Shown: piece by piece, positions 27,812 through 37,515 of the stretch
Layout: each line of letters begins with the position of its first letter
How positions within the stretch are numbered: position 1 is the stretch's first letter
Origin: Aeromicrobium endophyticum
GTDB lineage: Bacteria; Actinomycetota; Actinomycetes; Propionibacteriales; Nocardioidaceae
Assembly (NCBI RefSeq): GCF_003586285.1
Contig: NZ_QUBR01000002.1
Span: forward strand, 806,001 to 870,000
DNA length: 64,000 nt
Reading direction: 5' to 3'
Position numbers and translations under genes: made by a program
The notes under the pieces: generated by a model
Databases searched by the model: none
What the model saw: the letters and a program-made list of their open reading frames with translations, nothing else
What the model was told of the DNA's origin: nothing

Positions 27812-28386
27812 TGGACCGACGCGACCACGATCAGGGCGATGACCGCGCCCCAGATGAGGGTGCCGATGATGCCCGTGACCAGGCCCGCGATGGCCATGCC
27901 ACGGCCCTCGACCGTGCCGTGCGGGGCGTCGTCGATCTCGTTGCGCGCCAGCACTGACAGGAGCACCGCGATCGGACCGATGATCAGGCCGACGTAGCAG
28001 AACAGGATCGACACGATGCCGAAGACCAGGCCCAGCACCGCCTTGGTGGAGGTGACACCGCGCGGCTGGTAGCCGTACCCCTGCTGGGGATAGCCGTAGC
28101 TCGGGGGCGGACCGAATCCGTGCTCGGGCGTCTGCCCGTAGACCGGCGGACCTTGTCCGAACGACGGCGGCACCTGGCCGTAGCCCGCCGGCGGCACCTG
28201 CCCGTAGCCCGGCGGCGGCACCTGGCCGTAGCCGGGTGGAGGAGGTGCTTGCCCGTAACCGGGCGCAGGAGCCTGGCCGTAGCCCGGCGGGGGCGCCTGG
28301 CCCGGGTCGGAGGCCGAGCCGGGACCGTTGTCACCCTGCCCCGGGTCGTCGCCGGGGTAGCTCGGGTACCGCGGCTGGTCGCTCAT
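27808..28386 (-). CDS. Proline/glycine-rich protein with DUF4190 domain
   Basis: 192 residues. The first 115 are disordered and built of PPPGYGQ-type repeats (at least six: PGYGQA, PGYGQV and variants), then YGYPQQGYGY. The last 75 form a DUF4190 domain with two helices (VLGLVFGIVSILFCYVGLIIGPIAVLL; GMAIAGLVTGIIGTLIWG) around the loop VLARNEIDDAPHGTVEG. Such proteins are usually envelope-associated; no role is established. It is coupled to the DUF2752 gene by a GTGA overlap and starts 12 bases after the HGxxPAAW gene. Confidence 0.8.
   Translation of the reverse strand: MSDQPRYPSYPGDDPGQGDNGPGSASDPGQAPPPGYGQAPAPGYGQAPPPPGYGQVPPPGYGQVPPAGYGQVPPSFGQGPPVYGQTPEHGFGPPPSYGYPQQGYGYQPRGVTSTKAVLGLVFGIVSILFCYVGLIIGPIAVLLSVLARNEIDDAPHGTVEGRGMAIAGLVTGIIGTLIWGAVIALIVVASVQ
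28168..28300. repeat. Tandem coding repeats (PPPGYGQ)
   Basis: About five imperfect copies of a 24-27 base unit (complement of CCCGGGYTACGGCCAGGTG-like) encode the Gly-Tyr-Gly-Gln repeats of the DUF4190 protein. Such arrays can change copy number by slippage. Confidence 0.7.
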
Positions 28387-28398
28387 GGAGGAGCCGGC

Positions 28399-28593
28399 TC
28401 AGTGCTCGGCGCGGTCGACGCCCATGCCGGCAGCGGCCATGACGCGCCCGACGACGCCGGCGAGCAGCGCGATGACGACGCCGATCCAGAACAGCGGCCA
28501 GTTGGGATCGGGGATCAGCGCGACGCCGCCGATCGTGATGCCGACGAGGCACATGATTACTCCGGTCCAAGCGGCGGGCGACGATCCGTGCAT
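28399..28593 (-). CDS. HGxxPAAW family small membrane protein
   Basis: 64 residues. It opens with MHGSSPAAWTG, the family's defining motif, followed by two helices (VIMCLVGITIGGVALI; LFWIGVVIALLAGVVGRVMAAAG). It is a small inner-membrane protein of unknown function that travels with trpE/trpC and the Trp-associated membrane protein in many actinobacteria. ATG at 28593 has GGAGAG nine bases upstream. It heads a three-gene unit with the DUF4190 and DUF2752 proteins. Confidence 0.85.
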   Translation of the reverse strand: MHGSSPAAWTGVIMCLVGITIGGVALIPDPNWPLFWIGVVIALLAGVVGRVMAAAGMGVDRAEH

Positions 28594-28692
28594 GGGTGAG
28601 ACTCTCCTCGTGGTGGCTGATCTGAGCCTCAGACTACTGGGTGGCGGCGCCTCGGCGGCACGCGCCCGACCGTGCCGCGTCGTCGACGCGCG

Positions 28693-29418
28693 TCAGACCG
28701 CCTCGGGCGCGATCGCCTCGTCGGCGTCCGCCCTGACGGCGACTATCGTGCGCCGACCAGCGCTGGAGCGACGGTCGATCAGGTCGAGCACGCCCTGGTA
28801 GGTGTACGCCTTCTTGATGCCGATCACGATCAGGACGGTCGCGAGCAGGATCGACACGTCGAGCCAGATCGAGTAGCGCCGCACGCACGCCCGGCAGTAG
28901 GCGCCCTCGAGCGTCAGACGCTCCAGGTCGGTCAGCGCCGAGCGACCGACCAGCTGGGCGGGCCCCGTGAGCCCCGACTTGGTGAGGAACCGGTCGTCGG
29001 CCGTGGGGTACTCGTCGCGCAGCGCCGCGACGACGTTCTCGGGCAGCGGACGGTTGCCCACGATGCTCATCTGGCCCCGCAGCACGTGCACCAGCTGCGG
29101 GATCTCGGTGATGCCGCACCGCTCGAGCAGACGGCCCACACGGGTGTACAGCGGCGAGTCGGGCGCGATGTTGAGGAACCGCACGTCGTTCTGGATCGGG
29201 ACCGTCGAGCGGTTGACCAGCGCCTCGGCGTTCTTGACCATCGTGCGGAACTTCACGATGCGCAGCACGTCCTCGGTGGACACGCGGCGCATCGACCGGT
29301 ACAGCACCGGACGTCCGCTCGACAGCAGCACGGCCAGGCCGGCCAGCAGCAGGACCGGGACCCAGATCACGGCTGCGAGGCCCGTGATGACGACGTCGAG
29401 TGCGCGCTTCTTGTTCAT
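28693..29418 (-). CDS. Bacterial sugar transferase (undecaprenyl-phosphate type)
   Basis: 241 residues. One N-terminal helix (LDVVITGLAAVIWVPVLLLA) is followed by the cytosolic catalytic domain: GRPVLYRSMR, VKFRTMVKNAE, GRLLERCGITEIPQL, MSIVGNRPLPE and KSGLTGPAQL, the usual series of the WcaJ/PglC-like family. It should transfer a sugar phosphate to undecaprenyl phosphate and so start a surface glycan. A second hydrophobic stretch (about 192-210) is present. The ATG overlaps the previous stop (ATGA). It is the last gene of a three-gene cassette. Confidence 0.88.
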   Translation of the reverse strand: MNKKRALDVVITGLAAVIWVPVLLLAGLAVLLSSGRPVLYRSMRRVSTEDVLRIVKFRTMVKNAEALVNRSTVPIQNDVRFLNIAPDSPLYTRVGRLLERCGITEIPQLVHVLRGQMSIVGNRPLPENVVAALRDEYPTADDRFLTKSGLTGPAQLVGRSALTDLERLTLEGAYCRACVRRYSIWLDVSILLATVLIVIGIKKAYTYQGVLDLIDRRSSAGRRTIVAVRADADEAIAPEAV

Positions 29419-30143
29419 GGCAGGCCGTTCCTATCTGAGGCGGACAGGTGGAGCTCGAGCGACGGACCGGGAGTGGACGCTCGCGGGGGAAGAACGGGGG
29501 TGAGGAGCAGCCGGACGGCGTGGGCGACCAGCCACAGGCGGGCGTCGACGCCGCTGACACGCGTGCGCGAGGACCGGCCGAGCCGGTCGATCGTCGCCGC
29601 GAGGCCGCGGTAGGTGGTGTGCAGGCCCAGGAGCCCCCGACGGGACGTGCCGTCGACGATCCGGCCGGGGTAGACGACCGAGAAGGTCGCGTGGGCGGAC
29701 GTGCGGGCCACGACGTCGGCGAGCTGCTGCTCGACCAGGCACTTCCAGCCGCCGTAGTGGCGACGGTCGGGCCCCGGCGCCAGCGCGATGACCGACGAGA
29801 TCAGGACGACCGCGACCGGACGACCGGCGGTGGCCGCGAGGACGCGCTCGATGCCGCCGAGGTCGCGCGCCACGTGCTGGGCCTCGAGCTCGCCGCGCGA
29901 GGGGCCGGGGTGGACCGGGCCCAGTGCGCACACGACCAGGCGGACCTCCCCGTCGCCCGCGCCGAGCAGGGCCATGTCCTGGTCGATCCGCAGGACGCTC
30001 GCGTCGCCACCCGAGAGAGCGGCGCAGTCGTCCGCGTCACGAGCCACGAGGTAGACCGCGTCGCCGTTCACCACGGCCCGCCGCGACACCGCGAGGCCGG
30101 CTCTCGTGCGCGGACCGGTCACGATCGTGGTGCGCGTGCTCAT
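29415..30143 (-). CDS. NAD-dependent epimerase/dehydratase-like protein
   Basis: 242 residues, Rossmann-like. The strand ahead of the nucleotide loop is IVTGPRTRAGLAVSRR, in which the classical GxxGxxG is degraded. VVLISSVIALAPGPDRRHYGGWKCLVEQ gives the catalytic Ser and a Tyr-x3-Lys-like YGGWK (Y-x-x-x-K). It looks like a short extended-SDR enzyme that could modify a nucleotide sugar. The degenerate glycine motif means activity is uncertain. It overlaps both neighbours by ATGA, so the three cassette genes are coupled. Confidence 0.65.
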   Translation of the reverse strand: MSTRTTIVTGPRTRAGLAVSRRAVVNGDAVYLVARDADDCAALSGGDASVLRIDQDMALLGAGDGEVRLVVCALGPVHPGPSRGELEAQHVARDLGGIERVLAATAGRPVAVVLISSVIALAPGPDRRHYGGWKCLVEQQLADVVARTSAHATFSVVYPGRIVDGTSRRGLLGLHTTYRGLAATIDRLGRSSRTRVSGVDARLWLVAHAVRLLLTPVLPPRASTPGPSLELHLSASDRNGLP

Positions 30144-31339
30144 CGCGACGCACCCACGCTGCCGGCCAGCACCCGCTCGAAGCGGTCGGCGCAGACGGAC
30201 ATGGCGAACTCGCGCTCGGCGAGGTCGCGAGCCGCGGCGCCGATCTCGTCGCGTCGCGGCGCGTCGTCGAGCAGCGCCGCGACCCAGGCGGCCGCACCGG
30301 GCAGGTCGTGCTGCGCAGGCGCGAACACGGCACCGCCGGTGCGGGCCACGAGGTCGGCCGCCGCGTTCTCGGCCGGCATGAGCCCCACCACCGGCCGGCC
30401 GGCGCACAGGTACGACAGGGTCTTGGACGGCACCGAGAACGCACCCGCCTGCTGGTCGAGCAGCACGACCAGGACGTCGCCGGTGGCGAGCACCTCGGGC
30501 AGGCGGTCGTACGGCTGGAACGGCAGGAGCGTGAGGGGCACCGACCGCTGCACCGCCTCGCGCCGCAGCAGCTCGACCGCGGGGCCCTCGTTGACCACCA
30601 CGAGGCGCACGTCGCGGCCGGCCCGGCGCACCTCGTCGGTCAGTGCCACCAGCAGGGCCGGATCGTGCTTGAGGCCCAGCGTGCCGGAGTAGAGCAGGGT
30701 CATGGTGTCGTCGAGCTCGTTCTCGACCGCCCAGTCGTTCTTGCGGTCGCAGGGCACGATCTCGTCGAGCGGGGCCCAGTTGGGGATGACGGTGACCTTG
30801 TCGGCCGTGCCCCACGACTGGTGCACGGGCACGAACGACTCCGCGATGACCACGACGGCCGCCGAGCGACGCGAGCACCAACGCTCGGCGATCTCGAAGG
30901 CACCGGCGACGAGGGCGAACGACCTGGACAGCTTGGCGCCGGCGAACGACCGCACCGCCACCGCGTAGACGTCCTGGTGCCACAGCACCCAGGGCGTGCG
31001 GGTCAGCATCATGGCGGCCGCGAACACCACGAGCGTCGGCACCTGCACATTGGACATCAGGGCGACCTCGGGACGGACCGCCCGCACGTGCCGCACCAGG
31101 TGCACCCCCAGCCACAGCTCCTGGAAGAGGCGCTTCACGAAGCTGGACTTGTCGAAGACGAGGCCGTCGCCGACGGTCTGGAACTCCAGCGACTCGCCGG
31201 GCTCGGCGGCCAGTCGGCCCTTGCCCGAGACGTAGGCGGCGCACGAGGAGTGGACGACGTCGTGGCCCCGACGAGCCAGCTCGCGGCTCAGCTGCACCTG
31301 GAAGGGATGACCGCTGAAGTCGTGAACGAGGACTCTCAT
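30140..31339 (-). CDS. Glycosyltransferase, family 4-like (WbuB-type)
   Basis: 399 residues, GT-B fold. The N-terminal acceptor half begins MRVLVHDFSGHPFQVQLSRE and includes LWHQDVYAVAV. The C-terminal nucleotide-sugar half has TLLYSGTLGLKHDP, VVNEGPAVELL and VPSKTLSYLCAGRPVVGLMP with the conserved E-x7-E-like region. It likely adds a sugar to the lipid-linked precursor made by the sugar transferase two genes downstream. ATG at 31339 is chosen because it starts the fold; AAGGGG lies about ten bases upstream. An earlier in-frame start has no fold support. Confidence 0.82.
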   Translation of the reverse strand: MRVLVHDFSGHPFQVQLSRELARRGHDVVHSSCAAYVSGKGRLAAEPGESLEFQTVGDGLVFDKSSFVKRLFQELWLGVHLVRHVRAVRPEVALMSNVQVPTLVVFAAAMMLTRTPWVLWHQDVYAVAVRSFAGAKLSRSFALVAGAFEIAERWCSRRSAAVVVIAESFVPVHQSWGTADKVTVIPNWAPLDEIVPCDRKNDWAVENELDDTMTLLYSGTLGLKHDPALLVALTDEVRRAGRDVRLVVVNEGPAVELLRREAVQRSVPLTLLPFQPYDRLPEVLATGDVLVVLLDQQAGAFSVPSKTLSYLCAGRPVVGLMPAENAAADLVARTGGAVFAPAQHDLPGAAAWVAALLDDAPRRDEIGAAARDLAEREFAMSVCADRFERVLAGSVGASR

Positions 31340-31413
31340 CCGACCGGCCCCTTCGTCTCGGTGTCGAACATCACACCTACGACAACGAGCGGAGAAACTC
31401 GGTGTTACGGACG

Positions 31414-31992
31414 TCAGGCGGTGGGGTCGTCGCCCCGGTCCATGGCCTTCCACATGTCGGTGTCGCTCGTGCCCGGGGCCGGTCGGCGAGCCGACGGGGC
31501 GTCGTAGCGGCTGCTCATCGTGGGCCACGCGCCCGCGAACCGCACCGTGGCGGCACCGAGCACGGCGGCCACGACGAAGGCGGCGATCGCCAGCAGGTAC
31601 CACGGGGCGTAGGAGATCTCGCCGAGCGACGCCGGGCCCGTGTAGGCCGGCGACTTCTCGGCCGCGGCGCGCAGGGCGTCGTCGAGAGCGGCGGTGCCGG
31701 ACCGGGGCACCAACACGATCGCGGCGACCGACACGACGGTCGTCAGGCCGCCGACGACCCGGCGCATGCGCGGACCCGCGGCGAGGATCGCCAGGGCCGC
31801 CGCGACGACGACGACCGCGAGCGCCGACACCAGCGGCTGCGCGTCGGAGCCGCTCACCGCGACGTCGGCCGACGCGAGCCCTTGTGGACGCAGCTCGGCC
31901 TGGGCCCAGGTGCGACCGACCGCGACGAAGGCGAGGCCACCCGCGGCCAACGTCGCCAGCACGACGGGGGCGTACAGCCGGCGCGGTGTCAC
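31414..31992 (-). CDS. Trp biosynthesis-associated membrane protein (TIGR02234 type)
   Basis: 192 residues, four hydrophobic segments: [20 protein letters not shown] near the start, then [36 protein letters not shown] and [19 protein letters not shown], and a charged tail. The GRTWAQAEL after helix 1 and the overall pattern match the actinobacterial membrane protein normally encoded just after trpE. Its role is unknown. GTG at 31992 overlaps the hisI stop (GTGA). A longer start would run into hisI. Remarkably, trpE itself is not between hisI and this gene. Confidence 0.8.
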   Translation of the reverse strand: MTPRRLYAPVVLATLAAGGLAFVAVGRTWAQAELRPQGLASADVAVSGSDAQPLVSALAVVVVAAALAILAAGPRMRRVVGGLTTVVSVAAIVLVPRSGTAALDDALRAAAEKSPAYTGPASLGEISYAPWYLLAIAAFVVAAVLGAATVRFAGAWPTMSSRYDAPSARRPAPGTSDTDMWKAMDRGDDPTA

Positions 31993-32354
31993 AGGAGCTG
32001 GTCTGCGTCGAAGCACGTGGTGTCGCCGGTGTGGCACGCGCCGCCGGTCTGGTCGACCGTCACGAGCAGCGTGTCTCCGTCGCAGTCGAGGCGCACCCCC
32101 CGCACCACCTGGACGTGGCCGGACGTCTCGCCCTTGACCCAGTACTCCTGACGGCTGCGGCTCCAGTAGGTGCCGCGCCCGGTGGTGAGGGTGCGGTGCA
32201 GCGCCTCGTCGTCCATCCAGCCGACCATCAGGACGTCGCGGGTGGTGGCGTCCTGGACGACGGCGGGCACGAGGCCGTCGGCATCGCGCTTGAGGCGCGC
32301 CGCCACGGCAGGATCGAGGGAGGTCACGTCACCCAGTGTCTCAGGCGCGGTCAT
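31989..32354 (-). CDS. hisI: Phosphoribosyl-AMP cyclohydrolase
   Basis: 121 residues. Third step of histidine synthesis: opens the purine ring of phosphoribosyl-AMP. Zn and Mg ligands lie in [15 protein letters not shown] and [12 protein letters not shown], and the [15 protein letters not shown] and [17 protein letters not shown] motifs are intact. It is monofunctional (no HisE fused). The ATG overlaps the ABC exporter stop upstream (ATGA), so its translation depends on the exporter genes. Confidence 0.95.
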   Translation of the reverse strand: MTAPETLGDVTSLDPAVAARLKRDADGLVPAVVQDATTRDVLMVGWMDDEALHRTLTTGRGTYWSRSRQEYWVKGETSGHVQVVRGVRLDCDGDTLLVTVDQTGGACHTGDTTCFDADQLL

Positions 32355-34189
32355 GCCGGCTCCCCCGCCCGCGAGGTCAGTGTCGCCTGGGCCACCCAGC
32401 TGCCGTGCAGGCGTCCGTAGACGCCGCCCGCGTCGACGAGCTCGGCGTGGGAGCCGTCCTCGACCAGCCGGCCGGCGTCGAACACCAGGATCCGGTCGGC
32501 GTTCTCGGCGGTCGACAGTCGGTGGGCGATCGTCACGCTGGAGCGTCCCTGCAACAGCTTGTCGAGGGCGCGGGTCGCGCGCAGCTCGGTCTGGGGGTCG
32601 ACGGCGCTGGTCGCCTCGTCGAGCACGATGAGGTCGGGATCGGCGAGCGCCGACCGCAGCAGCGCGACGAGCTGCCGCTCCCCCGCCGACAGCGACTCGC
32701 CGCGTTGGCCGACCTGGGTGTCGAGCCCGTGCGGCAGGCTCGCGAACCAGTCGTCGAGCTCGAGATCGGCCACGACGTCGAGCAGTCGCTGGTCGGTCGC
32801 GTCGTGGCGTCCGTAGAGCAGGTTGTCACGCAGCGTCGCGTCGAACAGGAAGCCCTCCTGCGGCACCATCAGCACGTGACGACGCAGGTCGACGAACGCG
32901 ACCGTCGAGATGTCGACCGCCTCGTGCGGATCGGTGCCGAGTCGCACCGTGCCCGACGTCGGGTCCATCAGCCGGGTGAGCAGCTTGGCGAACGTCGTCT
33001 TGCCCGAGCCGGTCTCGCCCACGACGGCGATGCGCTGGCGCGGCGCCAGCACGACGTCGACTTCCTTCAGCACCGGGGCGCCGCCCGGGTAGGCGAACGT
33101 CACGGCGTCGAAGCGGGCGCCGAGCGAACCGGCGGGCAGCAGGACCCCCGCCGCACCGGGGTCGACGACGTCGGCGGGCGTGTCGAGCAGGTCGATGACG
33201 CGGCGCCACGAGGCGATGGCGTTCTGGGCGTCGGTCAGCACCTGGGTCGCGGTCTGCACCGGGCCGACGAAGAGCCCGACGAGGAACGCGAACGCGATCA
33301 CGGTGCCCATCGACAGGTCGCCGGCGACGCCGAGGATCACGCCGAAGGCCAGCACCGCCCCGTTGGCGAGGCCGCCCGCGACGCCCGACGACGCGAACGT
33401 GACCGCGACGAGCTTCTGCGCCGAGACGTTGGCATCGAGGTTGCCCTTGATGCCGTCGTCGACGCGCTGCTGCGTGCGACCCTCGATCGCGTAGGCCCGC
33501 ACGACGGACGCCCCGACGACGGGCTCGGCGATCACCGCGATCATCTCGCCGACCGTGCGACGGACGATGTCGTAGGCGTCGCTGAGGCGCTGGGCGAACC
33601 ACTTGAGACTGATCGCCAGCGGCAGGAAGCACACGATGACGACGATCGTCAGCTGCCAGGAGTAGTAGGCCATGATGATCGTCGCGACCACGATCTGCCC
33701 CAGGCTCACGACGATCTGGATGCCGGTGAACTGCAGGAACTGCGACACCTGGTCGATGTCGGACGTCACGCGCGACACCAGCACGCCGCGACGCTCGGAG
33801 TTCTGCGTCAGCATCGACAGGTCGTGCACGTGGCGGAAGGCATCGACGCGCATCTGCGCCAGGCCGGTCTCGCTGGCCTTGAACAGGCGGATGCGCATCC
33901 AGTAGGCGACCACCGCGGTGAGCAGGATCAGCGCCGACGCGATCGCGAGGAACGTCCCGATGTCGCTGAGGCGCGTGTCGCCGCCGTCGCCGAGGCCGGC
34001 GTCGACCGTGCGCTGGATCAGCACCGGCACGACCGACCCGCCCACCGTGCTGAGCACAGCCAGCACGATCGTGAACGCGAGCCCGTCCTTGATGGCCGGT
34101 GACAGTGCGAGGCCGCGACGGATGATCTGCGTGCCCGACTGGCGACTCTGCGCGACCTCCGGGAGGTCGCTGTCGGTGGCGGTGGTCAT
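32351..34189 (-). CDS. ABC exporter half-transporter, subunit B
   Basis: 612 residues: six-helix exporter membrane domain (about 35-340), then ATPase domain. Walker A GETGSGKT is near 390, the signature is LSAGERQ rather than LSGGQ, and Walker [13 protein letters not shown] keeps the catalytic Glu. With the next subunit it would form a heterodimer with one degenerate ATP site. Substrate unknown; relatives export drugs or lipids. Its start is coupled through a 28-codon ORF to the partner and its stop overlaps hisI. Confidence 0.9.
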   Translation of the reverse strand: MTTATDSDLPEVAQSRQSGTQIIRRGLALSPAIKDGLAFTIVLAVLSTVGGSVVPVLIQRTVDAGLGDGGDTRLSDIGTFLAIASALILLTAVVAYWMRIRLFKASETGLAQMRVDAFRHVHDLSMLTQNSERRGVLVSRVTSDIDQVSQFLQFTGIQIVVSLGQIVVATIIMAYYSWQLTIVVIVCFLPLAISLKWFAQRLSDAYDIVRRTVGEMIAVIAEPVVGASVVRAYAIEGRTQQRVDDGIKGNLDANVSAQKLVAVTFASSGVAGGLANGAVLAFGVILGVAGDLSMGTVIAFAFLVGLFVGPVQTATQVLTDAQNAIASWRRVIDLLDTPADVVDPGAAGVLLPAGSLGARFDAVTFAYPGGAPVLKEVDVVLAPRQRIAVVGETGSGKTTFAKLLTRLMDPTSGTVRLGTDPHEAVDISTVAFVDLRRHVLMVPQEGFLFDATLRDNLLYGRHDATDQRLLDVVADLELDDWFASLPHGLDTQVGQRGESLSAGERQLVALLRSALADPDLIVLDEATSAVDPQTELRATRALDKLLQGRSSVTIAHRLSTAENADRILVFDAGRLVEDGSHAELVDAGGVYGRLHGSWVAQATLTSRAGEPA

Positions 34190-34272
34190 GACATCTCCTC
34201 CCGTGAAGAGCCACGGTAGGGAGCAGATGTCATGACAGCAGTCACATGATTCACTCGCTGGCGCTCGCTCAT
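34186..34272 (-). CDS. Possible 28-residue coupling ORF between the two ABC subunits
   Basis: A reading frame starts with an ATG that overlaps the stop of the upstream ABC subunit (ATGA) and ends with a TGA that overlaps the ATG of the downstream subunit (ATGA). The peptide begins MSERQRVNH and ends REEMS, the same last residues as the upstream subunit (AREEMS), because the 14-15 bases at both junctions are repeated. The double overlap is hard to get by chance, but the peptide has no recognisable fold. It may serve only to carry ribosomes between subunits. Confidence 0.4.
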   Translation of the reverse strand: MSERQRVNHVTAVMTSAPYRGSSREEMS

Positions 34273-36057
34273 GACATCTCCTCGCGGGCCTGGTCGTAGG
34301 CGTTGACGAGGTTGCGGTACTTGTCGGACGACTCGACCAGCTCGTCGTGGGTGCCGCGGGCCGCGACGGCCCCCTCGTCGAGGAAGACGACCTCGTCGGC
34401 GAGGGCGATCGTGGCCTTGCGGTAGGCCACGACCAGCACGGTCGGACCGGCGCCGTCGGCCGTGCTGGCCGCCAGCGCCTTCAGGATGCGCTGCTCGACC
34501 TCGGGGTCGACCGCACTGGTGGCGTCGTCCATCACGAGCAGCCGCGGACGGCGCACGAGGGCACGAGCCAGCGACAGTCGCTGACGCTGACCGCCCGACA
34601 ACGTCGTGCCGCGCTCGCCCAGCTCGGAGTCGAGTCCGCGGGGCAGGGACGCCACGAAGCCGTCGGCCTGCACCGTCCGCAGCGCGTCCCACACCTCGCC
34701 GTCGGAGAAGTTTCCGCCGAGCGTGACGTTGGCGCGCACGCTGTCGTCGAACAGGAAGGTCCCTTGGGGCACGACCGCGATCGCGGCGGCGAGCTCGTCG
34801 TGCGTGAGGTCGCGGACGTCGGCGCCGTCGACCGCGATCGTGCCACCCTGCGGGTCGACCAGACGGGTGAGCAGCGAGGTGAGGGTGCTCTTGCCGCTGC
34901 CCGTCGCCCCGACGACCGCGACCACCTGGCCGGGCCGCACCGCCAGATCGATGTGACGCAGCACGTCGCGGTCGGCGTCGGCGAACCGGAACGTCACGTC
35001 GCGCACGTCGAGCGCCACGGCTCCCGCACCGGGCAACGTCTGCGAGCCGTACGGCATCGAGCCGCGCTCGGCGAGCACCGACTCGACGCGCTCCCAGCTG
35101 ACGACGCTGCGCGGGAGCTCGCCGAGCACCCACCCGATCGCTCGCACCGGGAACGCCACGACCGTGAACAGGTAGGCCACCGACACGACGTCGCCGGGAT
35201 CGGCCGCCCCGCTGGCCACCCGGCCCACGCCCAGCACGATGACGGCGAGGATGCCGAGGTTGGGCAGCGCCTCGAGCAGCGGGTCGAAGATGCTGCGGAT
35301 GCGTCCGACCGCGATGTTGGCGTCACGCAGCTCGTGCGAGACGTCGCGGAAGCGGTCGGTCTCGTCGGCCTCGCGGCCCAGCGACTTGACGACCAGGGCC
35401 CCGTCGAACGACTCGTGGGCGACGGCGCTGACCGTTCCGCGCAGCGACTGCGCGTGGGCGACCTTGGGCGACAGCCACCGCTGGTAGAAGACGTTGACGA
35501 CGAACAGCGCCGGGAAGACCACCAGACCGACCAGCGTCAGCACGAGGTCGGCCCGCACCATCTCGACGATCGCCGCGACCAGCATCGCGATGACGCCGAT
35601 CGCCATCGGCAGGGGCATGAAGACCGCCCAGGCGCCCTCGACGTCGGCGTTGGCGTTGGACAGCAGCTGGCCGGTCGGGTGGCGGTGGTGCCACGACATC
35701 GGCAGCGTCAGGTACTGGCGGGTGACCCGGCGGCGGTACTCGGCCACCAGGCGGTAGTAGACGATGCCGCCGATGAGCCGTCGCGCCACGATGCCGAGCG
35801 CCCGCAGGATCGCGACGGCCATGAACAGCGCGATCGCGGCGACCAGGGCGCCCTCGGTGACGTCGCCGCGCTCGAACGACGGACGGATGACGTGGTCGGT
35901 GGCCCATCCCAGCACGCGCGCGTCCGCCACCGTCATGAAGCCGAACAGCACGCTGCCCACGACCGACACCCAGAACAGGAACCTCTGCTCCTTGATGCCA
36001 CGTCCGAGCAGGCTGAAGCCCCGCCTCGTGATGCGGTCGGTACGGGCGTCGCCCAGG

Positions 36058-36068
<11 letters not shown>
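34269..36068 (-). CDS. ABC exporter half-transporter, subunit A (degenerate Walker B)
   Basis: 599 residues: exporter membrane domain (about 25-330), then ATPase domain. Walker A GATGSGKS is near 388, the signature [15 protein letters not shown] is canonical, but Walker B reads [12 protein letters not shown]: Asp replaces the catalytic Glu. In known heterodimeric exporters this substitution marks the site that does not hydrolyse ATP, and it pairs with an altered signature in the partner, exactly as seen in the next gene. GTG at 36068 overlaps the hisF end by 11 bases. No regulator is adjacent. Confidence 0.9.
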
Positions 36069-36834
<766 letters not shown>

Positions 36835-36840
36835 CGGACG

Positions 36841-36846
36841 AGCCTA
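36841..36846 (-). promoter_or_regulatory. -10 box of the hisF promoter
   Basis: TAGGCT on the minus strand lies six bases before the GTG of hisF, so transcription should begin at the start codon. The -35 region would fall near 36864-36869, next to the first upstream palindrome. Confidence 0.45.
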
Positions 36847-36873
36847 CCGGCCGCCCTCACCACCCCGCCGACG

Positions 36874-36991
36874 CGGTGGATCCTCCACCGTCCCGTCGCA
36901 CGAGCGGTGACTTCTCCACCGTTCGGAAGCGTTTCGGCCCTCATTCGGTGGCAAGTGCACCGCTCGTCGACCTTCGGTGGCGCTTCGACCG
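36874..36991. promoter_or_regulatory. Four phased CGGTG-N7-CACCG palindromes upstream of hisF
   Basis: Four copies of a 17-base 5-7-5 palindrome lie at 36874-36890, 36905-36921, 36946-36962 and 36975-36991; the last has one mismatch (GACCG). The start-to-start distances are 31, 41 and 29 bases, close to three, four and three helical turns. Measured from the predicted hisF start (about 36834) the centres are near -48, -79, -120 and -149. This layout suits a dimeric regulator binding cooperatively on one face of the DNA. The regulator is not identified. Confidence 0.6.
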
Positions 36992-37005
36992 CCGGGGCGG
37001 GACGG

Positions 37006-37515
37006 TCAGGAGTCGGGCGACCGGCGGAACAGGATGCCCTCGCCGCCGGCGAACGTGACCCCATGGATCGACGACGCTCTTGACACCTCGTCGAAGCCGA
37101 GCCCGGAGTGAAGGCGGATCGATGCGACGTTGTCCGCGGTGGCGAAGTACCAGGCCGTGTCGGAGCGCTGCGCGATCCAGTCGAGCCGGGCCGTCGTCAA
37201 CGATGCGCCCAGCCCCTGCCGACGGTGAGGCGGCAGCACCGTGACGCCCGTCAGGAACCAGCCTGCCGGGGCGTGGTCGACCGCGTCCGCGTCCAGGTGG
37301 TGCGCCTGCCCGAACGCGGCGATGTCACCTTCGACCTCGGCCACCAGCAGCAGCCGCTCTCCGCGCGACGCCTTGTCGATGACGTCGTCCCAGTCGTCGC
37401 GCGTCCGGACGACGACGGTCATGTCGAAGGCAAGAAGACCGTCGACGTCCTCGCGCGTCGCGGGACGGATGACGACGCCCGCGGCCGAGCCTCGATCGTC
37501 CACGGCACCGTTCAC
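37006..37515 (-). CDS. GNAT-family N-acetyltransferase
   Basis: 169 residues. The acetyl-CoA motif VTVLPPHRRQGLGASLTTARLDW (about 96-118) contains the R/Q-x-x-G-x-G/A signature, and NVASIRLHSGLGFDEVSRA is the typical C-terminal strand. Substrate unknown. GTG at 37515 overlaps the stop of the DUF1707 gene (GTGA). It is the last gene of the hisA-DUF1707-GNAT unit, with the palindrome cluster after its stop. Confidence 0.8.
   Translation of the reverse strand: MNGAVDDRGSAAGVVIRPATREDVDGLLAFDMTVVVRTRDDWDDVIDKASRGERLLLVAEVEGDIAAFGQAHHLDADAVDHAPAGWFLTGVTVLPPHRRQGLGASLTTARLDWIAQRSDTAWYFATADNVASIRLHSGLGFDEVSRASSIHGVTFAGGEGILFRRSPDS

Noticed and set aside
36874..36991. CRISPR-like array
   Set aside because: The four repeats are only 17 bases, symmetric, and differ in their central seven bases; the intervals (12-24 bases) are too short for spacers and no cas genes are present.
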